A DNA stretch of 64,000 bases from Heterotrichella gracilis (GCA_032358255.1 JAULBX010008884.1:1-64000); one strand, 5' to 3'; shown: positions 47,135 to 60,753, counted from the stretch's first letter. Numbers and translations are program-made. The notes: generated by a model not told the origin, from the sequence alone.

Positions 47135-50100
47135 ATGGAGCGCATTGTTGTGCCGCCATCGCCCAACTGGTATGGCTACCCAAGTGTAAATGTTGAGCAC
47201 CATACCGCCCAGCCCGTATGCCCATGCAAGAGTGTTGAAGGAACCTGTGTCTCAGTATCTGCCGTGCGTAACTCTTTGCCCACGTTCATCGCTTGGGGCA
47301 TATGCATGCATGTGCGGATGCATGCATGTGCAAATACGTGCATGCGCCACCAGAATCTGCTGCGTTGCTACAGGGAATTTCATACACCATTTCATATTTT
47401 GACATGATTTTGTTTTCAGGTATGGTGCGCACCTGGCTGACTGGGATGAGCGGTCGGGGTTCTATGCCTATGCCGCACACAACAGCGCTGTGGTGCTGGC
47501 CAGCCACAAGGGCAGTGTGGAGTGCATACTGTCAGGACACACCAACAGGTAGGTGGGGGAATTATAGTCAAGGCGCTGTGTGCCCTTGTGCTCTGCGCAC
47601 GTGGTGGTTTGCATGGCAGGGCAGTACCCATGCCACTGCAAAGCCTGCAATGCCATCCACTTTGTGGTGCGTCCGTTGGCCTGTGTAGTGGCTACGCGAC
47701 ATGATTTAAATACAACACAAGCATTTATTCAGATACGCAGCGCAATCCAAAATGGTCGCCCAATGCCCCACCACATGCCCAGCCAGGCGCCTCCCACCCC
47801 ATTACCCTAATCGCAACCCTACCTCCCCTCCTTTTCCCCAGGCTGACAGCCCTTGTGTTCCTGCGCACCCCCACCGCCCGCCTGCAGCTGCTGACAGCCG
47901 CAACAGACCGCACCCTTCGCCTGTGGGACCCCTTCTCGCATCGATGCTCGCGCGCCATTCGAAAGCAGGCAGGGGAGGTCACTGCCATGGCGGCGTCATG
48001 GTGAGCGCAGCTAACACATGTGCACATGTGCACGCAAGGGTCCTTTGGAGGATTGGTGCATTATGGTGGATGCAGACATGTGCACATGGCCATGCAAGGG
48101 TGCCTGGTGCCATCGGGCGCCGACACGGCATGAGCACGCTCAGGATTTTGGCTGGTCTTGATGCATGCGTGCATCTTGTCATAGTGCGCTGACATGGCAT
48201 GACCTTACACAGGATTACGCGTAGTCATGATGCACCATGGGGTGTGATGGTCATGGCGGCATGATTGTGGGTTCGATGCACGGCCCTGTGGGAGGCATGG
48301 GGAGCAGATCAGGGGCACAACATGCTCGTGACCCCTGGCATGCTGTCATGGGGCTGTCGCTGCACTCCAGTCACGCACAACGATTGCACTGCTGCAGGAG
48401 CGGGCATGTTGCCCTGATCGGCGACAAGCAAGGGGTCCTGCAGGTGTGGGACATTTCCTCCCCCGCCAAGCCCCACAAGCTGACCACCCGGGCCACCTCC
48501 CCCATCATTGCCCTGGCTGCGCCATGCGCCAACCTGCCGCTGGTGAGTGCGCCATGGTGCATGTGGACATATATGCTAGTACCTTAGGGTACACATCTAG
48601 AGTAAGTGCCAAGCTCTCGCTTGGCTCATTGTGCAGATATTGTTTGCCCCAATTTCTGCATTTGGCATGGGAAGCGTAAGCGCATGTGGACCACTTTTGA
48701 TCATCCTTGATGAAGTTGGACCCTCTTGGCGAGGACGAGTTTTGGTTGATATGGAGTCTTTTTAAATGCCAACCCCTGTGCATGGTGCTGATTGGATCCT
48801 GGGTGCCGCAGGTGGCGGTGGGTGGCGCAGATGGCAGGGTGGTGCTGCTGGACTACGTGGCGGACAAGGTGGTGTGCCAGCTGGCGGCACATGGCGCCGA
48901 TGTGCAGAGCCTGCATTGGACACGGGTCAGGGAGCCCTTGCCCTCCCCTCCACAACCACAACCACTACCACCCCCTGTTGCTGTGGAAGAATATCAAGAT
49001 GGCCAAGGAGGGGGCGCCGTGGCACTGGCGGATGACGCACATATGGATGATGCACACGCAGGTGATGCAGCGGTGCTAGATGCGGCACATGTGGTGGCGT
49101 CAGTCAGCGAGGATCTGCCTCTACTGCCTGTTGTTGAGGCTGACATGGCAGTCTCAGGGGTGAATGACTGCTCAGAGCCTGCCGAGCCCACAGCTGCTCA
49201 TGTGGAAGAGGTGGCCAGCCAGGGGGATAATGACGCCACAGCCAGTTGGGAAGTAGCCTCTCAGTTGGCACCTGTCACTCCCCACCTGCACAGCAACCCA
49301 CCGGGTTTGGCTGAGCATCCATCACCGAGTGTGAACCTTGGTTCTGGTGATGTGACTCCGCCTCAAGAACAGCAGCCACCAAGCCCAGCGCCAGCGCCTG
49401 TGCCAATTCCTGCAGATGCCACCACAACTGCTCCAGCCCATAGTGACCCTGACCAAACCCAATTGCAGCCGCCGACAGCCCAGCCAAGCCCACCACCTGT
49501 GGAGTGCGAAGATCCCGTGGAGGGATCAGTCCCACAGGGTGTTCAAAATGATGCGCAGCCAAGCTCTCCTGTCCAAGCAGAGCTTCCACCTGGCCTGCAT
49601 GCTTCAGCCAGCACAGGCTCGCTGGCCCAGCCTCCCCCATACCGACACCTGCTGGTGACAGCTTCCCAGGACACGACCATGAAGGTACTGGATTGCACAC
49701 GCCTGATCGCTTGGGCAGACGCTCGGGGCGACCCCGTGGCAGTGCCTGATGCTGGTGAAGGGCCATCGGGATCTGGTGCTGGTGTTGATCTTGCCCCAGA
49801 CGCTGAGGTGAGGGCGGTTGTTGCCCTTCCCAAGCCTCCAGCCTCGTTGAGGGAGGGGCAGCGTGTGAGGTTGTGGATGGTGGCGCGGTGGCCCCTGTTC
49901 AAGGAGGCCAGGGATGAGGGGTTTGTGTGGCTCATGTCCAGCGGCTATGCAGGTGAGCTGTCTACAACATGAGCTAATATTGTCACTCCATGTGCCATCA
50001 CACGCTGGCACTGCCATGACATACAGTATATACAGTATATCCATTACGTGACTCCATTTGTGTCCTGACAAATCTGCTAGCCAAACCAGGCAAAGTAACA

Positions 50101-53100
50101 CATTATGGTATCAAGCGCTGCATTCAATAATTCATGCGGATAGCATGCGCTGAATGCATTGGCAGCAGCATTGCCATTTGACGCCAGTGTAAACCCGCTT
50201 GCAGGTGGCATCCTTGCCTGGCAGGTGCCGATCTTCACTGACAAGAACGTCCAGCCACCCATCCGCATCCCTGGCGGCCACTCGCGCACAGTCTTCTCCA
50301 TCCACATGCTGCTGCAGCATGGTGTCCTCAAGATGATGTCATCGGCAATGGACAGGACGGTGCTGAGCTGGCAGGTGCCGCTGCCCTCTGGCAAACTAGC
50401 GGTGAAGGAGGCAAAGGTGCGTTGCTACTAATGCTCATGCGTTGAGTGTCTGGTGATGACATGCTTGATGATCGACACCTGTTTTGTGGCATTTTGTAAC
50501 AATGCTGTGGAGGTTGAAGGGTTCAATTTATAATCTTGGTGAGGGGTCTGTGGCATCTGGCAACATTTCAAATACATTTCTCTAAGATTAGAAAATCAGA
50601 CGTCAGTTCAAGCAAGAAATGTTCAACCACATCTGCTGCAACTGTGTCCTGTTTGTGCACTGCAGGTGCAAGCTTCCTTCACAGGCCTTGGAGGGCACGT
50701 GTACAGCCTGGACACCTCCCCTCTGTACGCCTCCCTGACCTCCCCAATGCTGGCCATAGGCTGTGGGGATGTCACTTTGCGCCTCTTGCCTTTGCCAGCA
50801 TCGGATGTCAGCACCGCAGGCCCCAAGGCTGTGGTGTATGAGGATAACGAGCTCATCTGGCAGGGTATGAAATCCAAGGTGACGGCTGTGAGCTGGCGAG
50901 CTGGCACCAGCGGTGCTGTGGGGCTGGGCTTTGAAGATGGCAGCGTTGGGGTCCTGAGCTTGGGCGACAGGCAATGTAAAGCTTTCCCTGTGCGGCACAA
51001 GGTACAGTCATGGTCTTCAATTGTTGTTCAAATTTGATGAAGGGTTGCCATGTAAGCCTCATTGGCCTGCATACCAGGCAGGCGCATAATCAACCATGCC
51101 GTGCAATTGTGCAATAGAGTGCGCCATGTCATGGTACCTGCTGGATTGCCACATACAAGGAAGGCTGAACCATTGGGTGGGTGCTGCAGGCGCCTGTGCT
51201 TTGCCTGCTGTGGCTGGGCCCATTGCCCACCATGCACAGCGAACTTCCAACCGGGCAAACAGCAGACAGTGCAGTGTCGCAAGGGGGTGCTTCTGGTTGT
51301 GCCAGCCCATCCTCCTCTCACTCAACGCAGATTTTGCTGGCTCCCTCAACAGAAGGGTCAGCTGCTGCAGGCCTGGATGCCAGGTCTGTGGAGAAAGGCT
51401 CCGATGCTGAAAGCCAGCAAGATGCAACAGTCTCTGGCAGCCACAGCTTGTCCATTGGTCGAGAGGTACTGCCCCGGCTGGTCAGCTTATGCAGTGCTGG
51501 CACCATCCTACTGTGGCCTGCTCAATCAGCCACAGACGTGATTCCATCTGGCAAGTCAAAGTCACCCAGCGCGCCTCCAAAGCCTGTCGACCTTGCCAAG
51601 GTCCTAAGTGCTGCGGGGCAGCTGAGCACTGTTGAATCCACCTCTTGGCAGAAAACGCAGTGGTCAGCCATGCACTACAGCAGCAGCAGCGCTACAGTGG
51701 CCCTGGGAGCCACAAATGGGTCAGTGGCAGTGTTCACGTTGGTCAACCGCGCGTTGCCTGGCGAGGTGGCCTCCTGGAAGCTGCTGCAGCACAGGAAGGA
51801 CCATGGCAGGGTAGTGAACGCTGTTGCTGTGCATCACAACTCCTCAACGGTGGCCTCGGGAGCAGATGATGGCATGCTACATGTGGCAGATGCGGCTGAC
51901 AGGCACGTTTGCACTGCCATAGAAGTCTTGTGCAACATGTTTATACTTGCTGCCTGTTGTGCATGCCAAAGGAAGCCATGTTTTTAATATTGGGCAAGCC
52001 CGCACCGTCAACTCAGCATGCTTGCTTTCATGGGCCATCATGTGCGTTAGATTAGCATTGCCGTGCGCACCGGTGGCCACAGGTCAACAGTACAGATATA
52101 ATGTGCCTTTTGCAGTTCATCCACCTTTGTGGGCTGCTGCTTGAGTGAGGATGGAGCAGCGGTGCTGTCTGCTGCTTGGAGCCCCCACTTTGATGATGTG
52201 ATCGCAGCATCAACCTCCGCGCCAGATGTGCAGGTACACTCACGAAATTTTGTTGCACTTGTTTTTTGTTACACCAGGAAGCACCTGTGTTCATATAGCA
52301 AGACAAGCACTGGCATCATGTGGATGAAATGCAATCAATGTGGAAGACTTGATCATTTGCCGTACATCATGTTTGTCGTTTGCACTGTTTGACAACTTTG
52401 CTCATGTCTTTCATAGGTGTTGAGGGTTGGAGAGAAGGCAATCACACCGATCTTCTTCATCAGGGGCCACAGCAGCAGAGCCAGGGCCCTGTGCTGGGAC
52501 CCTCTCAGCATGGGCCTCCTGTTCACCGGTTCAGAGGACCAGTCAGTGAGATCCTGGGACTGCTTCGACCACGTCACCCTATCCACGTCCAGAGCAGGCC
52601 AGGACACACCCACTGCATCACAGACAGACCAGCAACAAGCTGCTGTCGAGAATCCTTCACCCAGCCGAGCTGTTGCCTCCAGCCTGCCCTCGGATGACCT
52701 GCTGGATTCAGCTTTTGGGGATGCGCAGCGGTCCCTGGCGATGCTCATAGGCTCTCCTCAGGCACCCAGGGCAGGTGGCATCACCACCTCAGCACCAGCA
52801 CCAGCGGCAGTACCCACTGCACCCCCAGCCACCACTCCTCCCACACCAGCCACAGCACCAGCACCACCCGTGACCTCCCCTTCTGCGCTCCCTGTCGAAC
52901 CTCCTGCGGTGCCTGCGTCAAAGAAGCGAGCTACCAAAAAAGTGGCAAAGTTTGCCCCGCAGTCCCTTCTCGCGGATTCCATGGACCTGCACAGCCCAGC
53001 AGTGCAGCAGCAGGCATTGGAGGCATGTGCACAGCTGGCTGATAAGCTTCTGCCTGTGGCTGGAGTGACAGAGCCAAGGCCTGCAGCAGGTGAGGTGCTA

Positions 53101-55765
53101 GAGGCAGCAGCTAACATGCGCCATATATAGGTTCTAAACACACACATTAGGCACGAATGGCATGCTTTGATAAAAGGAAAACCCGGTGTATTATGAAAAT
53201 CCATTGATTGATGAAACTTCCTGTTGCTTGGTAGATACACTGCACTCATCCTTCAGTTCCAGAAACATCACCCATTTCTTCAGCATGCATGCTTTGTGTT
53301 TCCGCAGGTTCCTCAGCACCCCTGGGGATTTTCAGCGGCCCACTTGAAGCCTCCATCTACCTTGGCATGGCAGCCAACACGCCCACCTTGACACCGCCCG
53401 ACCAATCACGCTTTGCCAGCTCAGCGCAATCTGACGCTGCCCGGGTGGCAGCAGCCCAGCGCAGCGCAGTGCTTCACCTGTGGCGGGGTGATGTGGGCAG
53501 TGCCATGGAGCTGGTGGTCAAGGAGGATATACTCACAGCGGATTTTGTCAGCCTGGCTGCTGCTGCAGGTATGATTAAACTAATATTGGGACTTATAACA
53601 GCGCGAACCTGCATTCCTCTCAAACCCAATCCGGCAATACCAATAGCAATTGGGCCAATCGTTGAGTTGCACCTTGTTTGGCGTGTGGCAGCCCTCTGCC
53701 GTAAATCTTTAAAATATGGTTATTCTACAAAGGGACAAGATAGCCTCAATACCCTGACCAACCCTGCTCTCGCACAGGGCGCAGTGCATGGGAGGCTGCC
53801 TCTAAGCTGTATGCCGCCAAGCTGGAGGCGGGGGGCGAGTGCCACATGGCGGCGCTGCACCTGCTGGCTGTGGGTGATGTGGCGGGGGCGGTGGGTGTGT
53901 ACCGGAGGGGAGGGATGGTGCGGGAGGCGCTGGTGCTGGCTGCTGCGCGCCTCATGCCATCAGACCCGGTGCTCATGGTGGGGATTGCGCTGGGGATTTG
54001 GGGGGGATGGGTATCTTTCCCGAGGGTTGGGGGTTTGTGCCCAATTAGTGGTGCATGTGGCGCGCAAAGACTGCCTTGCATGATGTTTGCTAGTGGGGAT
54101 GGGAGATGAATTATGATGGGCTGCAAATGAATGGGGTTGGACCATTGACTGCCCGTGAGCTGTCATTCAAAAGAAATATGATGAAAAGAATAACAAATGC
54201 CATGTTTGCGGTGAGTGTATTAATTATCCATATCAACGGGGTTGGACCATACATTGACTGCGTGTGAATCAGACGATCCATTGCGTCCATCAGGGAATCA
54301 ACTGATGGCTGTGTGCTTGTGTAGGAGGTCCACCTTTTACATGCTCGCTCTCTTGAAGCCGCCCACCAGTACGAGGCCGCTGCAGCGCACTTTCTGGCTG
54401 GCGGCCAACCACTGCCTGCCACGTCAGCATTGTCACACCGGGGGACAGCGCCCACTGGGGCCCTGGCTGCGCGCATTGCGGCTGGGGCGGGCAGCGATGA
54501 GAAGCTGATGGCGCTGGGTGAGTAAAGCCCTCAGCAAGGGTTTCGTACCTGTCTGTGCATAGAAGGTGGCAAGGTGGCACGTTCCATTGCCATTGTGTAG
54601 GAGTAAGGGACCAGATACAGGCTGATAGTGATGTGTCCGCAAGATGATTTCAATTGCCTGTGTGCAAGGCTCTAGGCACTATCTGCTTGATCAGCATGTA
54701 TCATGGCCATGTGGCCATGTGAATGATCTTCTGTATGGGGGTGCTGTTAAGAGCAGCATCGCCCACATTCACTGTGTGTTTGCCCTAAATCAAGCATTAT
54801 GCAGACCATTGTAAACTTTGTACCCCACCAGTTTGTGCCCTGTCATCAGCATCAGCCTGGTGAGCATAAGTGTGCATGTTGCAGGGGAGGAGATGGCCAG
54901 TCGAGCGGCGCTGCAGTATGGTGCGGATGACAGCTGGCAGGAAGTGGCCCAGGTGTGCGCCATGTGGCCCAATAGCGCACTTGTGACTGCCACATCAGCA
55001 CTGCTGGCAGCTGAGCAGGGCATTGCTGAGCTGGCAGGCAAGAGGGGAATAGCGTTGGGGACAGACTTTCAGGAGAGCGCAGGAGAGGGTGGGGACGGGG
55101 GCCACGAGGGTGCAGAAAGTGTGTTACAGGCGCTGGATGTGATTCTTACAGATGCACTGAGAGGGAGTCAGCAGAGTGAACCTTCTGGGCATGCAGCAAT
55201 TGGGGAATCTAGGGCGCAGGGGTGCTCCGGCCAGCTTGCTGCAGCAATTTTGGCGCCATTGGCACCTGGGCCCAAACCACTGGATGCCGCAGCGGTACTT
55301 GAGGCGCTTCCACCCCTTGCAGACATCGCGCGGGCAAGGGGTGTCAAGCACGCAGAACGGCTGTGGATGGCGCATTGCGTTACCAGGGCGGTGCTGGCAC
55401 TGCACATTGGGGATGTGGCAGGGGCCATGTCAGTGCTCCAGGGGCCAGATGCACAGGCAGCATGCTCTGCATTCGCAGCATCAATGGTGCAGCAACCGCG
55501 GCGCCTGAGTACATCAGAAACAGGGTCGTTGAATGAATCAGCAAGTATAAACAAACCAGCGGCAGTAAGTGCAGGCAATGGCTCAGCAGGTCAACAAATT
55601 GAATCTGGGGGGCAAGAGCCCGCCAAGGGAGGGGCAGTGATGAAGTACAGCAGGGAGCAGCTGTTGGGGCTGAGGGGAGTGAGGGCAGGGGATGGGGATG
55701 CGGCAAGAGTGGCGCATGCGCTACCGGCAGCAATCAGGACGATACCAAGGGGCAAGACGTGGTGA
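47135..55765 (+). CDS. GEMIN5: Gemin5 (gem-associated protein 5, snRNA-binding WD40 protein)
   Basis: WD40 subunit that recognises the Sm site and cap of snRNAs for the SMN complex in animals. Exons: 47135-47169, 47420-47548, 47842-48000, 48398-48542, 48812-49952, 50205-50416, 50666-51001, 51190-51902 (or 51938), 52116-52233, 52417-53089, 53308-53568, 53778-53977, 54325-54517, 54885-55765; about 1731 aa. The first exon encodes PPSPNW, completed to PPSPNWY across intron 1, matching the animal Gemin5 N-terminus from memory. Two WD40 propellers follow, with typical blades (DRTLRLWD, GVLQVWD, GGADGRVVLLD, SSAMDRTVLSWQV, GSEDQSVRSWD). They are interrupted by Pro/Ala/Ser-rich insertions, mainly 48940-49640 and 52600-52920. 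From 53308 a helical TPR-like region begins (VLHLWRGDVGSAMELVVKED, HMAALHLLAVGDVAGAVGVY), corresponding to the Gemin5 dimerisation domain. The exon 8 donor is unsettled: GC at 51903 or GT at 51939; both keep phase. Complete. Confidence 0.93.
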
Positions 55766-57410
55766 TCGCTCGTGCATTGGTGGTGGGGAATGGGCAGCAG
55801 CATATGCTCACTCATGGGAGCGAGCATAACCATGACTCCTTGGCTATTCCATGATATGGTGCTGGTGTGTTGAGTCAGCTTCTTTCAGATTATGTGGGCA
55901 ACTGTATACCAAGCAACAGTACCATTGTGCCTTGGTGTAAACACTTGTTGGTACTGTAACAACAATAAAACAACAAATGTTTTATTGAAGGAACATCACA
56001 GTGTGGTGGTTGCAAGGCCTGCATGCACTTCATGGTAACAGCTGCGGCTGCTTTCAGAATGTTAAATTAACTGCTACAGGACTTCAAGGTTTCACCCTGG
56101 CAGGTTAACGGCATCTAGCTGTCATGCGAGTGTAAGGGATCCTTGAAGGGAGGCGCCTCATCCATTGAGGTCTTTGGATCAGTATCTCCTTCAAGGAGTC
56201 AGAATAATTCGTGTGACAGTCACTGATCCCTTGTGGGAGTAAGATAAAATGGATCTCCGGACAACTTCAAATTTGACACTCATTGACCATTGAAATGCAT
56301 GTGTATTCTGTGTATTATTGTTCAAGTTATTAATAATTCGAATATTTAATTTCAAATTTGCCAGCATTTCATTCGCCCTCGAGGTGAGGGCCCTAAGGCT
56401 TCTTGGAGGCAATTTGCACAACTCATCATGCTGAGCATATCCTCTTGAGGAGTGCCACATTGGTGTAACAGTTAACAGCTTCGAAAAACTTGCAGTGGTG
56501 TCCTAGACCATAGCTAGAGCCTTTATCCACACATCGAGACGGACTCGCCACAACGTTGAACGACACCAGTGGCAGTTGTAAAACTTGAGCTGAGTGGAAA
56601 CTTCCCACCCTCAGCTGTCTACCGTGACAACAAGGCTCCGAGCTCCTTAAGATCGAGACAAACTTCAATAAGTTTCTACCACTCCAGGAGGATCTCTAAA
56701 AACTGCGTGACGCAAGCCTCAGGTGTGTTATGAGCCCATAACAGCTCCTAATAGGCAGAGCAGTTACACTGTGAAAAATGCCTCGTGTGAAACAATGTCA
56801 TGCCTCGAACATGGCCATGGCTTCCAGGCTTTTTCTATTTTACAGTAAAATACACCACCTGGAGCACTAAGCGACCCAGTCTTAGACTATCCGAAATAGG
56901 ATTTACTCGTGCCACCTCAGAGGGTGTCATCCACTTCAGAAGCTGTTGAGGCACACCTTGTGTGACACTGCACAGTGTGGCTGGTACTGAGCTCAAGCAT
57001 ACGTGGTCTTAGTCCTAATGCCACACTGTGCAATGCACGTAGCCTAAACAGGGTAGTCTAGTAGACCAAGTAAAAGGTAGTACCAAGTAAAAGCTACCTT
57101 TGGCATTGTAGCCATTTCACTACCACTGGTTCTGAGACATCAGCTAGAAGCACAATGCTGTTTCTTTTGAAACGTCACACTGTGCAGGGTTTGTGTGCAG
57201 GTTTGCAGTGGCACAATGGCCAAGTTCACAGTGTCCACATGGCCTGTTTATGGGGCAACGTTATGAGAATCTGGCAGCCTGCAGACCCTGAATACAGTAC
57301 GTTTCCAAAGTTGCAGGGGATGCCGCGCAAAACTATTGGCTAACTGCCCAACCTTTCCAGGAATCCTGCAACTTGAAGGCACCTGATCTGTGGTTGACAA
57401 GCGCATCATC
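55766..57410. other. Intergenic region Gemin5 - DMC1
   Basis: 1.6 kb between two genes on the same strand. The first 210 bases hold the likely Gemin5 3' end. An imperfect inverted repeat lies at 56140-56152 and 56186-56197 (TCCTTGAAGGGAG / CTCCTTCAAGGA). The rest has no recognisable gene; minus-strand frames near 56.2-56.7 kb match nothing I know. The DMC1 promoter should lie near the right end. Confidence 0.45.
55936..55969 (+). terminator. Likely Gemin5 polyadenylation signals
   Basis: Two TGTAA motifs (55936-55940 and 55955-55959), the usual chlorophyte poly(A) signal, and an AATAAA at 55964-55969. They lie 170-205 bases after the stop codon. Confidence 0.6.
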
Positions 57411-58502
57411 ATGTCAGCCAGTGCACATCACCCCATGCAGGCATCCAGGCAAGTTATAAACTTGACAATCATACATGATTTCTGTTATATCATACTGCCT
57501 GCTTTTGCTTACTGTGTGGTGGCTACAATGCCATGGCATGTTGTAAATCCTGATTGTGACAAAATTCCCAATCATTGACAGTCATTATGATGGGCCGCTG
57601 CCATCCAGGGTTCAGGAGGAAGCCGAGGACTCATGTGAGGACTTCCTTCCAATTGACAATTTGGCAACTCTAGGTGTCAATGTGGGTAAGTGTGTGTACT
57701 CTTGCAAATTACATGTATTAGATTCATAGACAAGCACCTACAAAATGTCTATAATTGGCATATTGACATTGCGTTGCCTGCAGCTGACATTAAGAAGGCA
57801 AAAGAGGGAGGGTTCCACACCGTTGCTGCGCTTCTTATGGCCACCCGCAAGCTGCTCTGCAACATAAAGGGGTTGAGTGAAGGCAAGGTCGAGAAAATGG
57901 TGGAGGCTGCCAAGAAAATGTCGCCCCAGTACGGTTGGCAAACTGGTGGCCAAGTCGAGGAGACGGTGCGCGCGCGGTGTAATCAGGAGTTTGTGCCCAC
58001 TCTGGTCAGACGTTTTGTTTCTGTCATGCCATGATGCGTATGAATCTGGTTCAGTGTGCTTCTAAATTTTAACCTGGACCACTAACCTTCCCCAATCAAT
58101 GCAGCGTAACCGGGAAGTTGTCAAGATCAGCACTGGTTCATCAGCTATCGACGAGCTCCTTGGGGGTGGTATTGAGACCAAGGCCATCACAGAGATATTT
58201 GGAGAATGGAGGTAAAACAATACTATGCAGGAGTAGCTATAGTATACTTGGGTAAACTGATGTTTGCGTAAACTGTGCAAGTTGTGGAACGATGTTGCGC
58301 AAACACGTTGCACATCTTGCAATGTTTCTCACGTCTCTGTCATATTTTTGCATGCATGCAATGATTCATGTTGTGATGGATCATCAGATACCGAGACACC
58401 AAGATCTTCTGATGCTGGTGACACCACTAGACCTGCCATGCGCATCTTTACAACATTGCGATAATTTTACGTATTTAGCTGCATTACAAATCAACTCCAT
58501 TA

Positions 58503-58549
<47 letters not shown>

Positions 58550-60038
58550 GTGCAGAACTGGGAAGACCCAACTGTGCCATACCCTATGCGTCACCACTCA
58601 ACTGGATACTGACTCTGGGGGTGCCCAGGGAAAGGTGCGTAACCCATGGATAGCACATCAGGCTGATTACCAATGCTTGATGCTGCTCAATTACAAAAAC
58701 ATGCATACTGTGACAACTGCATGCAGTGTAAATTCTGTGTGGCCACAGGTGGCATACATTGACACTGAAGGAACCTTCCGCCCTGAGAGAATCAAGGCTA
58801 TTGCAGCGAGGTTCAACTTGGATCAGGAGGCAGTACTGGAAAATGTAAGCCAGGCTGCTCAGGCGCCTCAATATCATATGGGCATGTGCATGCAGTTGAC
58901 TTTTAATGGATGGCCGTGCACATGTGTACAGTACTGCATGCAGTCACATTTTTTATTCCCAAACATTTGCTTGCGGAAAGTTTGCGCAATGTTGAACATG
59001 CATTGTGGAGAGTTTCTTCACAGTGACTGAGAGCAGTGTCAATTTGCTGGGTGCTTGACACAATGTGCACATGTTTAGAAGCATCTCGCCGCATGTCCGG
59101 ATGGCCAAATAGGCTTGGTTATATCCTATCCGAGATCCAAAATGCAGGCTAAGGTTTTGCTGTTCAGGAGGTTTGACCCAAAACCACTGACCTTGTGCAG
59201 GTACTTGTTGGGCGTGCACACACCCATGAGATGCAGATGGAGCTCATCCCCATGCTGGCAGCCAAGATGGCGGAAGATCCCTTTAAGCTTCTAATCGTGG
59301 ACAGTATGACAAGCAATTTGCGTGTGGACTTCACTGGCAGAGGAGAGCTGGCTGAACGACAAGTGAGACTTGGCCAGATGATGAACCACGTGAAAAAGGT
59401 ACGAAGCTAACTTCAGGCATACTGCGCAGCCCTCGTGGCAGTGTCATTGGTACTGATAGCGCTACCCTGCAGTATCGTGTTCACATTACATGTATTTTTT
59501 AAGAATTGACATCCAAAATGGTTTGAATCTGCATTGACAATGGCATTGCGCCACATTGAATCAGCAGCACTTTGTTCCATTTTGCGTGCGCACCCGAGAC
59601 CTCAAGGCTGAATATTGCAGAAAAAATATCGAATGAACGCCTTGCCTCAAACGAGTTCAATTGCTGTAATAAAGTTGATACTTCTGGCAGCATTGCAGTT
59701 CCAGACCACTCCGCAGGTTTCAGTAACAGAGTACTGTGTTGTGATCATTAATAAAATCTTATTGTATATTGGTGGTGCAGATGGCCGAGGAGTTCAACGT
59801 CGCAGTCTTCATCACAAACCAGGTCATGTCAGATCCATCTGGTGGAGCCATGTTTGTGGCAGACCCAAAGAAAGCTGTTGGAGGACATGTTATGGCGCAT
59901 GCCTCCACAGTGCGACTGTCAGTGCGCAAGGGCAAGGGCGAGCAGCGAGTCATGAAGGTGGTGGACAGCCCAAACCTGCCTGAAGCCGAAGCCTCGTATG
60001 CCATCACCAATGAGGGAGTCGTGGACTACAAGGACTGA
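57411..60038 (+). CDS. DMC1: Meiotic recombinase DMC1
   Basis: RecA/Rad51-family strand-exchange ATPase acting in meiotic recombination. Exons: 57411-57448, 57582-57685, 57784-57965, 58105-58211, 58556-58634, 58749-58844, 59201-59398, 59781-60038, in phase, 353 aa (DMC1 is usually about 340-345). An N-terminal helix-hairpin-helix ([18 protein letters not shown]) is followed by the core: [21 protein letters not shown] with Walker A at 141-148 (Trp where most have Phe), [13 protein letters not shown], Walker B LLIVDS at 232-237, and [14 protein letters not shown]. The sequence RVDF...GRGELAERQ and EQRV near the C-terminus favour DMC1 over RAD51. Exon 1 is short ([12 protein letters not shown]) and joins through a GC-AG intron with the ideal donor GCAAGT; no GT alternative gives a start codon in frame. 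The presence of DMC1 implies a meiotic cycle. Complete. Confidence 0.93.
58504..58545. repeat. (GT)n microsatellite next to the DMC1 exon 5 acceptor
   Basis: About 21 GT units ending 10 bases before the AG of the 3' splice site of the exon that encodes the Walker A lysine. It replaces the polypyrimidine tract expected at that position. Confidence 0.95.
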
Positions 60039-60070
60039 GACCCTCATCAGATCAGTGATACATCATGTAG

Positions 60071-60075
60071 TGTAA
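60071..60075 (+). terminator. DMC1 poly(A) signal candidate TGTAA
   Basis: TGTAA 33 bases after the DMC1 stop codon. It fits the chlorophyte signal but is close to the stop, so the true signal could be further downstream. Confidence 0.5.
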
Positions 60076-60753
60076 GAAACGCAACCTCAGGCTGGCATGG
60101 GCTTCAAGGCCAGACAAGCATGATGCCACAATTATGAAATGTCCCCTTGAATTGTGAATTAAATTTGCGTGACGTTCATTGACAACACAGTGACTTCTCA
60201 ACGACTGCAGTGCACTGCCATACGGCTTTGAATGACCATGATACTTGGCAGTTTACTATGCTCAGATGTTTGCTCCATCAATGCACTCAATTTTAAACCA
60301 GTGAATCATTTGACCATGATGATGATCCACTGGTTGCTGCCCGACCTGTCTCTGTTTTTCAACATTGCTGGTTGTGGTGTGCCGCCGTGTGTGGGGGCGT
60401 TTTGTTTCTTTCTTTCTTTCTTTGATGGGCCATGCCACTGGATGACAATAGACCCATTGAGTTTGCAGACATGAACAGCAGTACACCAATAATATGTCAA
60501 CGATTTACAAATAGACACACACGCGTAGCCGCCATTATACAACAGTTGTACCAGTTTCTGCAATGATTATTTGTGCAGCTATGTTCCGTACACGTAATGC
60601 CGTCGCGACATGTTTGGATCCGAGTTACTTGCGCACTTGGTTAATCACAGTGTGCCTGAGGCATGCTCATTTTCTGTCTTTTCTGCTAATTAAGCATTAA
60701 CTATGATTAATCATAACGTTACAGTCGCAACAGTGCAGTGCCACGCCAGGCTA

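Noticed and set aside
57411-60038. RAD51 rather than DMC1
   Set aside because: [14 protein letters not shown], the AAKM context and GEQRV are DMC1-like; RAD51 normally has RTDYSGRGELSARQ at this place.
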